Source: Haloferula helveola
GTDB lineage: Bacteria > Verrucomicrobiota > Verrucomicrobiia > Verrucomicrobiales > Akkermansiaceae
Direction of reading: 5' to 3'
Assembly: GCF_037076345.1 (NCBI RefSeq)
Contig: NZ_AP024702.1
Location: 62,001-126,000, forward strand
Length of the DNA: 64,000 nt
Under the pieces are notes generated by a model. It was not told where the DNA came from and did not search any database. It saw only the letters and a list, made by a program, of their open reading frames with translations. Position 1 is the first letter of the stretch. Each line of letters opens with the position of its first letter. A program made the position numbers and the translations under genes. Shown in pieces: positions 54,291 to 63,087 of the stretch.

Positions 54291-56537
54291 ATGAATCCAA
54301 AGCTTCAAATCCCGGATCCACGGCACGTCCTCGCCTTGTCCGCCCTCTTTCTCTCCAGCATCGGTCTCGCCGAAGAACCATCGCTGACTGAAACGACCGT
54401 GTTCGCCAACGAGGCCGACGGCTACCCGGTGTTCCGCATCCCGGCCATCGTCCGATCGAATGCGAACACCCTGCTCGCCTTCTGCGAGGGCCGCGCGGGC
54501 TATGGCGACGGTGGCAACATCGATCTCGTTCTCAAACGCTCCACCGACAACGGTGTCACTTGGGGACCGGTCATTCTGGTCCACGAAGAGGGAGGCACCG
54601 CCGGCATCACCATCGGCAATCCGGCACCGGTGGTCGACCGCTCCACAGGCCACATCCATCTGCTGTTCTGCCGGGAGAACGACACCGTGTTCCACACCGT
54701 CTCCACCGACGACGGGCTCACCTGGTCGAGTCGCACCGAAATCACGGACAACGTCAAACAGGAGAGTTGGGGTTGGTATGCGACGGGTCCTGTGCATGGC
54801 GTGCAGCTCGCCCGCGGTGAGCAGGCAGGCCGCCTCGTGATTCCCGCAAACCACCGCATCGGCCCGGATGGCTCGGACTCCGGGGCTTTCGGTTCACAGA
54901 TCCTCTACTCCGACGACCACGGTGCGACTTGGCACATGGACGCGGTGTTCGAGGCCGGCAACGGCGCAGCACCGAACGAAACCACGCTGGTCGAACTGGC
55001 TCCATCCGCCACGGGCGGCTCCCGCGTTTACATCAACTCCCGCGACTACGGCAGCGATCCCGGCAACCGTTCCGAAGCATGGTCCGAGGACGGCGGCACC
55101 AGCTACTCGGGACCTTTCGATGGCAACCCGCACTTTGTCACGCCTGTCTGCCAAGGCGCGCTCCTGCGCTACAGTTCGACCGATGACGGAGACAGCGTGA
55201 GCCGCATCCTCTTCTCCAGTCCGAACGGAGGATCACGTTCGAATGGAGCGATCTGGGTCTCCACCGACGAAGCGGCCACATGGAGCCAGCCGAAGCCGAT
55301 CCATGCCGGAGCCTACGCCTACTCCGACATGGTCCGCACCGCGGACGACCACCTCGGTGTGCTGTTCGAAACGGGCACCAGCTCCGCCGCCTACCAGACG
55401 ATCAACTTCATCCGCGCCAACGAGGCGTGGATCGATACTCCTCCGCCGCCTGCCGAGAATCCCGGATCCGCACTGTGGAATCTCGAGGAAACGGAACCCG
55501 GACAGACCTGCCCGACCACGGATGAGGCGATCCTCGACGTCCACCCTGAAGAGAACGGTCTCCACCTCACCGCCACCACAGCCTTTGCCTCCACAGCCGG
55601 CGCTGCGGACTTCGGAAACGGCCGCGCGCTCTCGTTCCAAAACGACGGCGGATTGCGCCTCACCGATGGCGAAAGCGACAACCGCTTCGACTACGGAGCG
55701 AACGACTCGTTCACCATCGAGGCGGTATGCCGCATTCCGTCCGGTCACACCGCGACCGACGCCATCGTCGCCAAGGACCTCGGGCCGACCTCACCCTCGT
55801 GGTGGCTGCGCCTCGAGAACGGAAAGCTCCGCTTCCTCGTCAGCGACAACGCCACCGAAGCGTTCCTTACTTCGACTGCCAACGTGAACGACGGTGAGTG
55901 GCATCACATCGCCGCCGTCCGTGACGTCTCCGATCCCGCATCGCGCGAACTCCGACTCTACATCAACGGTGCGCCCGCCGGCGAGACTACCGATTCGACG
56001 ACTGGCAGCCTCGCCAACACCCAGACCCTGTGGATCGGCCGCTTCAACGCCTCCGGCCGAGAGCTCACGGGCGACATCGACTTCGTCCGGATCACCCCGG
56101 CTGCCCTCGCCCCGGAGGATTTCTGCGGCAAGAAGACCCAGTTCGACGCCGACGACGACAGCATCCCGGACAGCTTCGAGCGCGAGGAGTCGGGATCGCT
56201 CGCACCGATGGGACCGGGCGACCTCGACCTCGACACCACATCCGACCTGCTCGAGTTCGCTCTGGCAACCGACCCGACCGTTCCGGATGCTCCCGCACTG
56301 ACAGTCGCCCACCTGGGCACCTCGGTGGAGGTCAGCACGCGCCAACGGCTGCTGCCCGACTGGCTCGGATTGCAACTCACCATCTCCGATGACCTTCGTA
56401 CTTGGTCGGATGCCGGGTCATCCGTGAGCCTTGCCGCTCTTGATGACGGCATCTGGGAGCGCACCGACCGCATCGACTTCCCCGCAGGCACGCCCGCACG
56501 GGGATTCTTCCGTTACGAACTGCGCGAGCTTCCCTGA
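54291..56537 (+). CDS. Exo-sialidase (GH33) with LamG domain
   Basis: 748 residues from MNPKLQIPDP; a TTG nine bases upstream is less likely. Signal peptide (VLALSALFLSSIGLAEE), then a GH33 propeller (about 30-385) with the RIP arginine in PVFRIPAIV and Asp boxes STDNGVTW, STDDGLTW, SDDHGATW and STDEAATW; a Glu and a Tyr needed for the nucleophile pair are plausible in NETTLVEL and GAYAYSDMV. A LamG-like sandwich follows (about 395-615; FTIEAVCRIPSGHT, WHHIAAVRDVSD), then a DADDDSIPDSFE loop and the C-terminal module. It lacks the N-terminal adhesin-like domain of the other two sialidases, so it may differ in linkage or target. An operator lies 47 bp upstream. Confidence 0.9.
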   Translation: MNPKLQIPDPRHVLALSALFLSSIGLAEEPSLTETTVFANEADGYPVFRIPAIVRSNANTLLAFCEGRAGYGDGGNIDLVLKRSTDNGVTWGPVILVHEEGGTAGITIGNPAPVVDRSTGHIHLLFCRENDTVFHTVSTDDGLTWSSRTEITDNVKQESWGWYATGPVHGVQLARGEQAGRLVIPANHRIGPDGSDSGAFGSQILYSDDHGATWHMDAVFEAGNGAAPNETTLVELAPSATGGSRVYINSRDYGSDPGNRSEAWSEDGGTSYSGPFDGNPHFVTPVCQGALLRYSSTDDGDSVSRILFSSPNGGSRSNGAIWVSTDEAATWSQPKPIHAGAYAYSDMVRTADDHLGVLFETGTSSAAYQTINFIRANEAWIDTPPPPAENPGSALWNLEETEPGQTCPTTDEAILDVHPEENGLHLTATTAFASTAGAADFGNGRALSFQNDGGLRLTDGESDNRFDYGANDSFTIEAVCRIPSGHTATDAIVAKDLGPTSPSWWLRLENGKLRFLVSDNATEAFLTSTANVNDGEWHHIAAVRDVSDPASRELRLYINGAPAGETTDSTTGSLANTQTLWIGRFNASGRELTGDIDFVRITPAALAPEDFCGKKTQFDADDDSIPDSFEREESGSLAPMGPGDLDLDTTSDLLEFALATDPTVPDAPALTVAHLGTSVEVSTRQRLLPDWLGLQLTISDDLRTWSDAGSSVSLAALDDGIWERTDRIDFPAGTPARGFFRYELRELP

Positions 56538-56556
56538 TCCGCGGCTCCGCGAGACC

Positions 56557-56574
56557 TGGTCTTTTTAAGAACCA
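56557..56574. promoter_or_regulatory. Putative operator 8, in front of repeat-protein gene 56638
   Basis: Dyad TGGTCT-TTTTAA-GAACCA, the short 18-base form like operator 7, 63 bp before the ATG at 56638. Confidence 0.5.
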
Positions 56575-56637
56575 AACGCCGGCACTTCCGGGTGGGCGAA
56601 ACCGCATCGCATCTTCGACGCGGAAAACACCACCACC

Positions 56638-59556
56638 ATGAGAAACATGCCCACCATCAAAACCCTCCGTCACCTGCTACCGATCACGTTTGTGGCGGGA
56701 AATGCGATGGCCACCGCCATCGTCGATGTCGACTTCGCCCACCTCGCCCCGCTCGTCGGTGATCCCGACGGCCTCGATGACGGTGATCGCATCGAGGAAG
56801 TTTCCGGCAACGGCTACCACGGCTTCTGGGGAGCCACGAACAGCAACGTGCCGGTCGTGACCGCGGGCTCCGGCACCGGCATCGACACGTCGGGCGACCG
56901 GGTCGGCAAGGTGTTCCTGCGCGACGGACTCGGGGGAATCCCCGAGGAGTGGGACGGGCCGACCACCTCGGTATCACCCTACTTCTCCTTCGACGGAACC
57001 CAGAGCTACACCTTCGAGGCCGTGGTGAACTGGAACTTCACCGCCCAGGCCGTCAACGGCCTGATGGGACAGGTCGGCGGCAACGAAATATGGATCCGCG
57101 AGTCCGGCGGCTTCCTCAACTACGCCTTCGTCAGCGGCGGCGCCAACGCCAACCTCTTCACCAGCACCATCGACATCTCCGCCGCCAAGGCGGATGGCGA
57201 GTGGCATGTCGTTTCGGTCGTCTACGACGCCACCGCGGGAGAGATTCGTTCATATCTCGACGGGGTCCTCAAGCACACCAACACCGACGCGGACATCGGA
57301 ACGCTCGGCACCATGGTCAGTGCGACCGGTGACTTCTACCTCGGCGCCTACAATGGAACCTCCTCAAGCTACTTCGACGGCCTGCAGGACCGCTACCGCA
57401 TCAGCACGGGCGCCCTCGACCCGGTCAATTTCCTGACGGCACCGGCCGTCGCCGGAGGCAACGCCATCACGTGGACCGGTGGAACCGACGGAAATTGGGA
57501 TGCGACCACTGCGGGAAACTGGAAACTCGACGCCGACGACTCACCGATTCTCTTCACCGATGGCGATGATGTGACCTTCGACGAAGACGGTGCCACCGGC
57601 CTGATCTCGATCACTGGCACGGTCCAACCGGACGGGATCACCGTTTCCGCAAGCAGCGTGGATTACACCCTTTCCGGTGGCACGCTGGGCGGAACCGGGA
57701 CGCTTCTGAAGTCCGGAACCTCAACCCTCACTTTCGCCGGACCTGTGTCCCGCACGGGAAGCACCCAGATCGACGGCGGCATCTTGGTAATCGGTGACGG
57801 TGCCACAGTCGGAGACGCGCCAGCGGGCGTCACCACCATCGCCACGGGCGCATCGCTTGTCGTCTCCCGCTCCGACACCGTCGACTACTCGGGCAGCGCC
57901 CAACTCAAGCAGATCGATGGCGACGGGTCGGTTACCATCGACGGCGGCGGGACGGTGATCGTCAACCCAGGCACGGGCATCGGCTTCGACGAGGCTTCCT
58001 CGTGGAGCGCTCTGAGCGGAGGCGTCACTGTGATCGGAGGCTCCGAACTCCAAACCCTGCGCAACGGACGCACGGCGATGGGCTCCGGCCCGGTCACCCT
58101 CGGCGACGGGAGCTCCAGCGGTGCCCTTTCGCAATACAACGGCAGCTGGACATGGACCAACGACATCGTGCTCGTCGGCACCGACAACGCGATCCGCAAC
58201 CGCTCGTCCGCCGCCTTCGCACGTCAGCTCAAGCTGCAGGGTGTCATCTCCGGCTCAGGCGGCCTCACCTTCGAAGACCCGAACAGCTCCATGACCGACA
58301 ACCAGCTCGGCTACATCCTCACCGGCGAGAACACGGCCGACGGCACCATCACGATCGACAGTGGCGTTCCGGTCCGTGTCGGCGGGGTCCCCGGCGATAC
58401 CAATGTGACGCAGAACGGCCCGGATGCCGCGGGATCGCTCGGCACCGCAGCCATCGTCAACAACGGCTCACTCACCTTCTCGCGCACCGACAGCCACACC
58501 GTGGCCAACACGATCACCGGTGACGGCGAGCTCTTCGTCGGACTCGACAGCGACACTCCCGATCAGGTCGTCGACCTCACCGGATCCGCGACCAACACCG
58601 GCGACACCACGGTTCGTGCCGGCACGCTGCTCATCAACGGCCTGCACGGCAGCCAATCTCCCGGCCCCCTGAGCCTCCTTGAGGTTCTTCCCGGGGCCAC
58701 TGTCGGAGGCGGCGGGCAGACCGCCTCCGACATCAATCTCGAAGGCACACTGGCACCGGGCAACAGCACCGGCACCTTCACCACCACCAACTGGATCTAT
58801 CTCTTCGGGAACTCGACCTATGCTTGGGAACTCACCCAATGGTCGGGCGGCATCCCCGGCACCGACTCCGACCTGCTTGTCGCGGACGAGATCCAGATCG
58901 ACCTCACCGCCACACCGCTGGCACCGGTCACGATCGCGATCCTTCCGGACTCGATCGGCGACTTCACCGAATCGGCCATGACCTTCGTCATCGCCCAGTC
59001 CGGAAATGGCATCACCGGCTTCGACTCCGATCTCTTCGAGATCGATGACAGCGCCTTCGCCACCGCCACAGGCGCGACCGGGACGTGGACGATCCAGCAG
59101 AACGGCAACGACCTTGAGCTCGTCTACGCTCCCGGTGCCGGACTGACCGGATTCGCTCTGTGGATCGACGGATTCTATCCAGGCGAAAGCGACCCGCTGA
59201 TCATCGGCACTGACGCCGACCCGGACAAGGACGGCATCGGCAACGCCCTCGAGATGCTGCTTGGCGGCAATCCCACGGCTCCGAACGACGTGGCCCTTCC
59301 CGATGTCTCCACCACCGCAGGCGACCTCGTTCTGGAGTTCACCCGCGACGACCAGGCAATCGGAGTCCTCGACGTGATCGTCGAAACCAGCACCGACCTG
59401 TCGACGTGGCCGGTCGAGGACCAGATTACGGTCGGCGAAACCTCCGGCCCCGGAGTCACCGTTGTCGACAACGGCAGCACCGATCTCGTCACCGTCACGA
59501 TCCCGAAGGCCGGGGCTTCCGCGAAATTCGCACGTCTCCGTTTGGTGGTTCCCTGA
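56638..59556 (+). CDS. Autotransporter-associated beta-strand repeat protein (sialic-acid locus copy 2)
   Basis: 972 residues with signal peptide (about 1-27, ending MATA). A LamG_3-type domain (about 28-270; YTFEAVVNWNFTAQAVNG, EWHVVSVVYDA) precedes WTGGTDGNWDATTAGNWKLD and a repeat beta-helix: LKSGTSTLTFAGPVSRTGSTQIDGG, VSRSDTVDYSGSAQLKQIDGDGSV, GGSELQTLRNG, FARQLKLQG, TFSRTDSHTVANTITG. These blocks recur in the same order in the copy at 48954. It ends with a DADPDKDGIGNALEMLLGGNP loop and a C-terminal module (FARLRLVVP). The two copies flank the regulator pair and sialidase, suggesting a duplicated block. Surface role inferred. Confidence 0.8.
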   Translation: MRNMPTIKTLRHLLPITFVAGNAMATAIVDVDFAHLAPLVGDPDGLDDGDRIEEVSGNGYHGFWGATNSNVPVVTAGSGTGIDTSGDRVGKVFLRDGLGGIPEEWDGPTTSVSPYFSFDGTQSYTFEAVVNWNFTAQAVNGLMGQVGGNEIWIRESGGFLNYAFVSGGANANLFTSTIDISAAKADGEWHVVSVVYDATAGEIRSYLDGVLKHTNTDADIGTLGTMVSATGDFYLGAYNGTSSSYFDGLQDRYRISTGALDPVNFLTAPAVAGGNAITWTGGTDGNWDATTAGNWKLDADDSPILFTDGDDVTFDEDGATGLISITGTVQPDGITVSASSVDYTLSGGTLGGTGTLLKSGTSTLTFAGPVSRTGSTQIDGGILVIGDGATVGDAPAGVTTIATGASLVVSRSDTVDYSGSAQLKQIDGDGSVTIDGGGTVIVNPGTGIGFDEASSWSALSGGVTVIGGSELQTLRNGRTAMGSGPVTLGDGSSSGALSQYNGSWTWTNDIVLVGTDNAIRNRSSAAFARQLKLQGVISGSGGLTFEDPNSSMTDNQLGYILTGENTADGTITIDSGVPVRVGGVPGDTNVTQNGPDAAGSLGTAAIVNNGSLTFSRTDSHTVANTITGDGELFVGLDSDTPDQVVDLTGSATNTGDTTVRAGTLLINGLHGSQSPGPLSLLEVLPGATVGGGGQTASDINLEGTLAPGNSTGTFTTTNWIYLFGNSTYAWELTQWSGGIPGTDSDLLVADEIQIDLTATPLAPVTIAILPDSIGDFTESAMTFVIAQSGNGITGFDSDLFEIDDSAFATATGATGTWTIQQNGNDLELVYAPGAGLTGFALWIDGFYPGESDPLIIGTDADPDKDGIGNALEMLLGGNPTAPNDVALPDVSTTAGDLVLEFTRDDQAIGVLDVIVETSTDLSTWPVEDQITVGETSGPGVTVVDNGSTDLVTVTIPKAGASAKFARLRLVVP

Positions 59557-59572
59557 CCAGGAATCGGTGAGC

Positions 59573-59599
59573 GGGTGGGCCGAACTGGACGGCTCACCC
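59573..59599 (+). terminator. Candidate hairpin between gene 56638 and the mutarotase-symporter gene
   Basis: Arms GGGTGGGCC (59573-59581) and GGCTCACCC (59591-59599), one wobble, 9-base loop. It begins 16 bp after the stop codon of the repeat protein but lacks a T-tract and overlaps operator 9. Weak support. Confidence 0.35.
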
Positions 59600-59604
59600 G
59601 ACCA
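59586..59604. promoter_or_regulatory. Putative operator 9, in front of the mutarotase-symporter gene
   Basis: Dyad TGGACGG-CTCAC-CCGACCA with 7-5-7 spacing and the same right half as operator 2; one arm position is mismatched. It lies 55 bp before the GTG at 59660. Confidence 0.45.
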
Positions 59605-59659
59605 CTTTCCGAGCAACGCTCTGGGCAGCCCCCCCATCTAGCATTCAGAGTCTTTCGAA

Positions 59660-62194
59660 GTGATCCGAATCCTCACCGCCATCCTCTTGCTCGTGCATCT
59701 TCCAACCGCGCGGGCCAGCCTCGACTGGACCGACCTGCCGGCCCTGCCCGACCCCACGGGCTTCGCCGGAGCCTTCGCCGGCGTGTCCGCTGATGCCCTG
59801 ATCGTTGGAGGCGGAGCGAACTTCCCGGACGCGGCGCCTTGGGATGGCGGCAGCAAGGTTTGGCATGACCGGGTCTTCGTTCTGACAAAAACCGACGGCG
59901 CCTGGACCGAAGCCGGACGCCTCCCCCGCCCGCTGGCCTATGGTGTGTCGGTGACCACCGGCGCCGGCTTGGTTTGTATCGGTGGGTCGGATGCCGACCG
60001 TCACTACGCGGATGTGTTCCGACTGACATGGGGCGGCTCGAAGATCGTAACCGAGACGCTTCCTCCCCTGCCCGTGCCCTTGGCGAATATGGCGGGCGCT
60101 CTTGTCAATGGTGCGGTCCACATCATCGGCGGAACGGATTCGCCTGACGCCACGACAGCCTCGAACCGCCACTTTGCTTTCGCGGGAGACCAGTGGACCG
60201 AACTCGCACCTCTTCCGACCGATGGCCGGATTCTCCCCGTTGCCGCCACGAGGGACGGATCGTTCTTTGTCTTCTCAGGCGCCTCGCTGGCTCCTGACAG
60301 TGACGGCAAGCCGGTCCGCACCTACCTGCGTGACGCTTGGAAATACGATGCATCTGGTAATTGGGTCCAGCTTGCCGACATACCCCGCGCCGCGGTCGCC
60401 GCGCCCTCGCCCGCTCCCGCCATCGGTGCATCCCATCTCGTCGTGATCGGCGGCGACGACGGCTCCCTGGCCGATTTCCAACCGAAGTCCGAACATCCGG
60501 GATTTCTCCACGAGATCCTCGCCTACGACACCATCACCGACACCTGGACTCCGACGGTCGAGTTGCCTTCCGCCGTGCGCCCGCCGGTCACGGCTCCGGT
60601 CACGGAGTGGAACGGCAACTTCGTGATTGCCAGCGGTGAAGTGAGACCTGCGGTCCGTTCGCCCCAGGTCATCGCCCTCAAGCCACAAGCCAACAAGTCC
60701 GCCTTCGGGGCCATCAACTGGTCGATCGTCGGCATCTACCTCGCCGGCATGATCGGCATCGGCGTGTTCTTCATGAAACGGGAGGCGGCAGGTTCGACCG
60801 AAGCCTACTTCCGGGGCGGCCAACGCATTCCCTCGTGGGTCGCCGGCCTCTCGATCTTCGCCACGATGCTCAGCGCGCTGACCTTCATGGGGATTCCCGC
60901 AAGAGCCTACCGCACCGACATCTCGTGGTATCTCGGCCAACTGCCGATCCTGCTCATCGTTCCGCTGGTCGCGGCCTGCTACCTCCCGTTCTTCCGCAAG
61001 CTCGACCTCACTTCGGCCTACGAATACCTCGAGCGACGATTCTCACTCGCGTGCCGGGTGTTCGCCTCGCTGTCCTTCACCGCTTTCCACCTCGGACGGA
61101 TCGCGATCGTCCTCTACCTCCCGGCCCTCGCGCTCGCGGCGGTCTCCGATATCAATGTCACCACCGCCATCATCGTCATCGGCGTGCTGTGCCTGATCTA
61201 CACCGTGATCGGCGGGATCGAGGCGGTCGTCTGGACCGATGCCATCCAGGCCCTCGTGCTGATGGCGGGCGCCCTGCTCTGCTTCGGGCTCGCGGCTTTC
61301 CGTGTCGACGGTGGCCCGGCCGGCTTGTTCGAGATCGCGAGTCAGGATCACAAGCTGTTCGAGAATCTCCGCTGGGATTCGTTCGACATCGCCGACGGCA
61401 CCACGTCGGTCGTGATCCTCTTCATCGCATTCTTCTTCAACTCCTTCGTCCCCTACACCTCCAGCCAGGATGTCGTGCAACGCTACGTCACCACCCCCGA
61501 CCTTCCTGCCGCACGCAAGTCGCTGAAGGTCACGATGTGGATGTCGGTGTTCGGATCGCTTGTCTTCTTCCTGTTGGGCACCGCGATCTACGCCTTCTAC
61601 AAAACCCACCCGGCAAGACTCGATCCGACCCTCACCGCAGGCGACTCGATCCTTCCCTTCTACATCGTCCGCGAGCTTCCGGTGGGCATCTCCGGATTGG
61701 TAATCGCGGCCATTTTCGCCGCCGCGCAATCCACGGTCTCCTCCTCGCTCAACAGCGTGGCAACTGCCTTCGTGAAGGACTTCGACTCCCGCCTGTTCCG
61801 CCCGGGACGTTCGGACCACAGCTACCTCCGCTCCGCCCAAGCCGCGGTGATCATCGCAGGAGTGATCGGTATCGGCATCGCGGTGACCATGGCCCAAGCC
61901 AACATCGAGTCCGCCTTCAAGACCTTCAACTCGATGGTCGGCCTGACCGCCGGCTCGCTTGGCGGACTGTTCGCCCTCGGGGTCTTCACCCGGCGCAGCC
62001 ACGGCACCGGCGCGATCATCGGCGCGGTCACCGGACTCGTGACGGTGCTCATTCTCCATCTCACCGGCGCTCCTGTGACCGGTCTGCTCTACGCCTTCAT
62101 CGGCTTCTCCAGCTGCTTCCTCGTCGGCTGGATCGCCAGCCTCGTGCTTCCCGGCCACGGCGACTCCACGCTTTCCCTTCGAAATCCATCATGA
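59660..62194 (+). CDS. Fused Kelch mutarotase (NanM-like) and sodium/solute symporter for sialic acid
   Basis: 844 residues starting with GTG. A signal peptide (MIRILTAILLLVHLPTARAS) leads into a Kelch six-blade propeller of the cyclically permuted mutarotase type (about 20-345; DRVFVLTKTDGAWTEAGRLPRPLAYG, NGAVHIIGGT, HEILAYDTITDTWTPTVELP). After ALKPQANKSA a solute:sodium symporter begins (about 350-840) with 12 or more membrane segments, TSAYEYLERRFS, FNSFVPYTSSQDVVQRYVTT and the sodium-site-type serines in AAQSTVSSSLNSVATAF. The first symporter helix should start on the periplasmic side in this family, so the propeller would sit outside the inner membrane. The chain can convert alpha-Neu5Ac to beta and import it. 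It overlaps nanA by 4 bp. Confidence 0.88.
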   Translation: MIRILTAILLLVHLPTARASLDWTDLPALPDPTGFAGAFAGVSADALIVGGGANFPDAAPWDGGSKVWHDRVFVLTKTDGAWTEAGRLPRPLAYGVSVTTGAGLVCIGGSDADRHYADVFRLTWGGSKIVTETLPPLPVPLANMAGALVNGAVHIIGGTDSPDATTASNRHFAFAGDQWTELAPLPTDGRILPVAATRDGSFFVFSGASLAPDSDGKPVRTYLRDAWKYDASGNWVQLADIPRAAVAAPSPAPAIGASHLVVIGGDDGSLADFQPKSEHPGFLHEILAYDTITDTWTPTVELPSAVRPPVTAPVTEWNGNFVIASGEVRPAVRSPQVIALKPQANKSAFGAINWSIVGIYLAGMIGIGVFFMKREAAGSTEAYFRGGQRIPSWVAGLSIFATMLSALTFMGIPARAYRTDISWYLGQLPILLIVPLVAACYLPFFRKLDLTSAYEYLERRFSLACRVFASLSFTAFHLGRIAIVLYLPALALAAVSDINVTTAIIVIGVLCLIYTVIGGIEAVVWTDAIQALVLMAGALLCFGLAAFRVDGGPAGLFEIASQDHKLFENLRWDSFDIADGTTSVVILFIAFFFNSFVPYTSSQDVVQRYVTTPDLPAARKSLKVTMWMSVFGSLVFFLLGTAIYAFYKTHPARLDPTLTAGDSILPFYIVRELPVGISGLVIAAIFAAAQSTVSSSLNSVATAFVKDFDSRLFRPGRSDHSYLRSAQAAVIIAGVIGIGIAVTMAQANIESAFKTFNSMVGLTAGSLGGLFALGVFTRRSHGTGAIIGAVTGLVTVLILHLTGAPVTGLLYAFIGFSSCFLVGWIASLVLPGHGDSTLSLRNPS

Positions 62195-63087
62195 AGTTCC
62201 AACTTAACGGCCTCGTCGCCGCCACCCACACCCCTTTCCATCCCGACGGATCGCTCGCTTCGGAAGTCGTGCCGGTCCAGGCCGCGCATCTTGCCGAACA
62301 GGGCATCCGCAGCGTGTTCATCACCGGTTCGACCGGTGAAGCCCACTCGCTGACCCGCGACGAGCGCCTTGCGATGTTCACCGCGTGGGCCAAGGCCGGT
62401 CCCGAGCACGACATCAAGGTCGTCGCGCATGTCGGATCGAACTGCATCGAGGACGCGAAGGCTTTCGCTGCCGCCGCTGCGGATCTCGGACTCGACGCCA
62501 TCTCCGCTCTCGCTCCCAGCTACTACAAACCGGCCAGCATCGAGGATCTCGTGGAATGCTGCGGTGCGATCGCCTCGGCCGCCCCATCCCTTCCCTTCTA
62601 CTACTACGACATCCCGGTGCTTACCGGTGTCCGGTTCCCGATGTCGGACTTCCTCAAATCGGCAACGGGGCAGATCCCCAATCTGGTCGGAATCAAGTTC
62701 ACCAACGACGACCTCGACGAATTTCAGGTCGCCCGTTCGGTCGGTGACTTCGATCTACCCTGGGGCATCGACGAGAAGCTCCTCGACGCGCTCCAGACGG
62801 GTGCGACCGGTGCGGTCGGCTCGTCCTACAACTTCGCGGCCCCGCTTTATCGCGATCTGATCGATGCCTACGAGGCCGGCGACATCGACACCGCACGGAA
62901 GCTTCAGCAGCAGGCGATCGACCTGATCGATACCCTCGCCGCGATCGGCTACCTTGGCGCCGCCAAGGCGGTGATGGGCTGGCAGGGCGTGCCGGTCGGT
63001 CCGGCACGGCTGCCGATTTCGAATCCGACCCCGGCACAGCTCGACGCCCTACGCGAAAAGCTCCATCCTCCGGTTCTGCAATCGTGA
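62191..63087 (+). CDS. nanA: N-acetylneuraminate lyase
   Basis: Splits Neu5Ac into ManNAc and pyruvate in the cytoplasm. 298 residues of the DapA/NanA class. VAATHTPFHPDGSL opens the barrel, the GxxGE substrate site is FITGSTGEAHSLTRDER (about 44-60), the Tyr is in PFYYYDIPVLTG (about 136-147) and the Schiff-base Lys is in NLVGIKFTNDDLDEF (about 160-174). The wording is typical of NanA rather than dihydrodipicolinate synthase, and the setting confirms it. Its ATG overlaps the transporter stop (ATGA) and its stop overlaps the next start (GTGA), so the three genes are translationally coupled. Confidence 0.93.
   Translation: MKFQLNGLVAATHTPFHPDGSLASEVVPVQAAHLAEQGIRSVFITGSTGEAHSLTRDERLAMFTAWAKAGPEHDIKVVAHVGSNCIEDAKAFAAAAADLGLDAISALAPSYYKPASIEDLVECCGAIASAAPSLPFYYYDIPVLTGVRFPMSDFLKSATGQIPNLVGIKFTNDDLDEFQVARSVGDFDLPWGIDEKLLDALQTGATGAVGSSYNFAAPLYRDLIDAYEAGDIDTARKLQQQAIDLIDTLAAIGYLGAAKAVMGWQGVPVGPARLPISNPTPAQLDALREKLHPPVLQS

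Noticed and set aside
59543-59559. TGGT...ACCA dyad overlapping the end of the repeat gene 56638
   Set aside because: The centre is 3 bases instead of 5, so it does not match the operator spacing; the site at 59586-59604 is a better fit.
61043-62158. 371-residue minus-strand open frame opposite the symporter
   Set aside because: Rich in Asp/Glu/Gly/His, with no domain; the plus-strand symporter is unambiguous.
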